Shown here piece after piece: positions 62,664 to 64,000 of a stretch of 64,000 nt of DNA. The position numbers and the translations under genes were made by a program. Position 1 is the stretch's first letter. Each line of letters starts with the position of its first letter. The stretch lies in assembly GCA_000934455.1 (NCBI GenBank), contig KN883758.1, positions 115,943 through 179,942 of the forward strand, written 5' to 3'. The DNA is from Apostichopus parvimensis (Eukaryota; Echinodermata; Holothuroidea; Aspidochirotida; Stichopodidae). The notes below the pieces were generated by a model. That model had not been told where the DNA came from and searched no databases. It was given only the letters and a program-made list of their open reading frames with translations.

Positions 62664-63658
62664 GTGAAAAAGGGGGAGGGGGTGCCCCCTCCCCTTTGGA
62701 AAATTTTCGCATACGGAGGATGGGCTAGATGCAAAATGGTGCCACATTTGATGCTAAATTCGATCTGAAGATATCTCCAGAAATTGCTATTTTTGAAGTA
62801 ATGATTTTAACAACGCGCAGAATTTTGCAGAGGATATGAACCACATGCTGTCGATATTATGCCTAACCCTATCAATAGAACCTACATTTGTTGAATTAAT
62901 GTGTGCATGACCCCCGACTCCTTTCTTGTCCTTCTCGTTTTCTCCCATTATCTATTAAGATGTAACAGGTTCCAGCATCGTTATTGGCTCCTATCAGGGA
63001 TCTCACCATGCAATCCAAAGTTTGATCACACATCGAGTATGGCTCAGTATGCAGGTGTGAACATTCGCCATTTGTTCCTACAAGCATCTGACCTCAAATG
63101 ACCTCTGCACCCCCTACACAACAGGGTTAATATATGGGTCCACAAATATAGAAAGGTCCAGAAATAGTGTTCTCTGGAGAGTAGGGGTGGCCTACTTTTC
63201 AGAAATTTGATTGGACTGCACCTAGTGATTTTCTGAATATTCGTCCTACTTCCTAGGAAATAAAAACACGGCTGCAGCACAGCCAGAACAGGGAAATTCA
63301 TTGTTTTGAACGATGAGTCATGTAGCTCGCGAAGCGGACGTGTATAGCCGCTGGTATGGCGTGAGCACTGACACATTCAATGTAAATATCGACACATGTT
63401 GTGATGGCGCGGGTTACGACTTCGATACCCGACGGTCAAGGATAAACTTTTTCCTTTTTTCGCAGCTCATTTGAAGAAAATACGAATTACTGTGCTTCTT
63501 TGTCCATATGAAAAACCAACTAAGATGATGGGAATTGAATATAACAAAATATATATTTTTTTTTTACCAACCCAAATCTCAGATGGGGGGCACTCGGGGG
63601 GCACTAGGTTTTCCAGGGGGCACGTGCCCCTGCCCCCCCCCCTTGGCGACGCCACTGC
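62664..63658. mobile_element. Copy-B-only cluster of GC-rich short elements
   Basis: The left end is GGGGGAGGGGGTGCCCCCTC at 62670. The right end is CCCTTGGCGACGCCACTGCC at about 63639-63658, the inverse of the CAGTGGCG terminus. In copy A the flanks enclose about 690 unrelated bases (23240-23930). Two or more nested insertions are likely. Confidence 0.5.
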
Positions 63659-63963
63659 CCATATGTCGTTTTCACTTGTAATTACAATGCAGCCTCAACC
63701 TTTATTCGTAATGGTATCTGTGTCTATTCTATGTCTGTCTAAGTTCACGGTATTATGGCCATGTTAAATGCACGTAAGAAGTATCACTCTGGCACATAGC
63801 TAGGCTGCTGCACGGAGAGGCCGTTCCCTTACCCCCTCCACCCGACTACTGTGCCCTCCTTCACTTGGCAAATTATCTTTATTTTGACCGGTTGTGTCTA
63901 GAAATATTTGCAACCCTGCGTATAACTACTGAGTGACAGCTACGTGGTAGTACGCATCACCTG

Positions 63964-64000
63964 GCTGCAGTGGCGTAGCCAGCGGGGGGGCAGGGGGGGG
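63964..64000 (+). mobile_element. Start of another GC-rich short element, cut by the window edge
   Basis: CTGCAGTGGCGTAGCCAGCG followed by G-runs, the same terminus style as above. Confidence 0.55.

Larger units (their letters stand above)
39172..64000. repeat. Segmental duplication, copy B
   Basis: Direct counterpart of 239-24240, carrying the 3' part of gene B. Divergence grows from left to right. It is roughly 2% in the first 700 nt (excluding indels), about 6% near 41.0 kb, and about 15% over the exons. Confidence 0.92.

Noticed and set aside
63340-63450. Possible tRNA-derived SINE head (GACTTCGATACCC, TGGCGTGAGC)
   Set aside because: The B box is imperfect, the A box has an extra base, and the spacing is about 60 nt. 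Too weak to call.
1-64000. CRISPR arrays, operons, ribosome binding sites, rRNA or intact tRNA genes
   Set aside because: None found. The spliced genes and LINE/SINE content show a eukaryotic locus.

Overview
The window is invertebrate eukaryotic DNA. It is AT-rich, its genes are split by spliceable introns, it is dense in decayed transposons, and it has three assembly gaps (12767-13241, 32317-32411, 53057-53246). The only cellular genes I can support encode NACHT/leucine-rich-repeat (NLR-type) innate immune receptors. The pre-NACHT sequence, exon style and expansion fit an echinoderm, most likely a sea cucumber. That assignment is an inference from family resemblance, not a database result.

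The layout is a large direct segmental duplication. Copy A (about 239-24240) is repeated as copy B (about 39172 to the window end), offset by 38.9-39.7 kb. Both carry one minus-strand NLR gene. Gene A is complete apart from a non-coding first exon: 12 coding exons from 27660 down to 9931 predict about 879 residues. These are a short serine-rich N-terminus, a single 1520-nt NACHT exon (26832-25313), two leucine-rich modules, and a short C-terminal tail. Gene B shows the homologous last ten exons (61660 down to 47755, 307 codons). Its NACHT exon should lie 1-3 kb beyond the right edge. Every exon pair has matching splice sites and phase, and no in-frame stop was found. Exon differences are mostly amino-acid-changing, as expected for diversifying immune receptors.

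The leucine-rich part has a clear modular design. Four exons (206, 77, 56 and 120 nt) make a phase 0-0 cassette of 153 codons. The end of the NACHT exon resembles the last exon of the cassette, so the cassette looks like the unit of expansion.

The rest is mobile or repetitive DNA. A 3.2-kb terminal-inverted-repeat transposon (947-4125) sits in copy A, and its empty site is visible in copy B. A defective RTE-clade LINE (32674-35727, minus) has an 11-bp target duplication. A tRNA-derived SINE with a hammerhead-ribozyme-like core lies at 51890-52020. Several GC-rich short elements, tandem duplications, minisatellites and copy-B-specific insertions are also present. The spacer between the duplicates (24.2-39.2 kb) holds the 5' half of gene A, a 1.3-kb tandem duplication just upstream of it, and the LINE.
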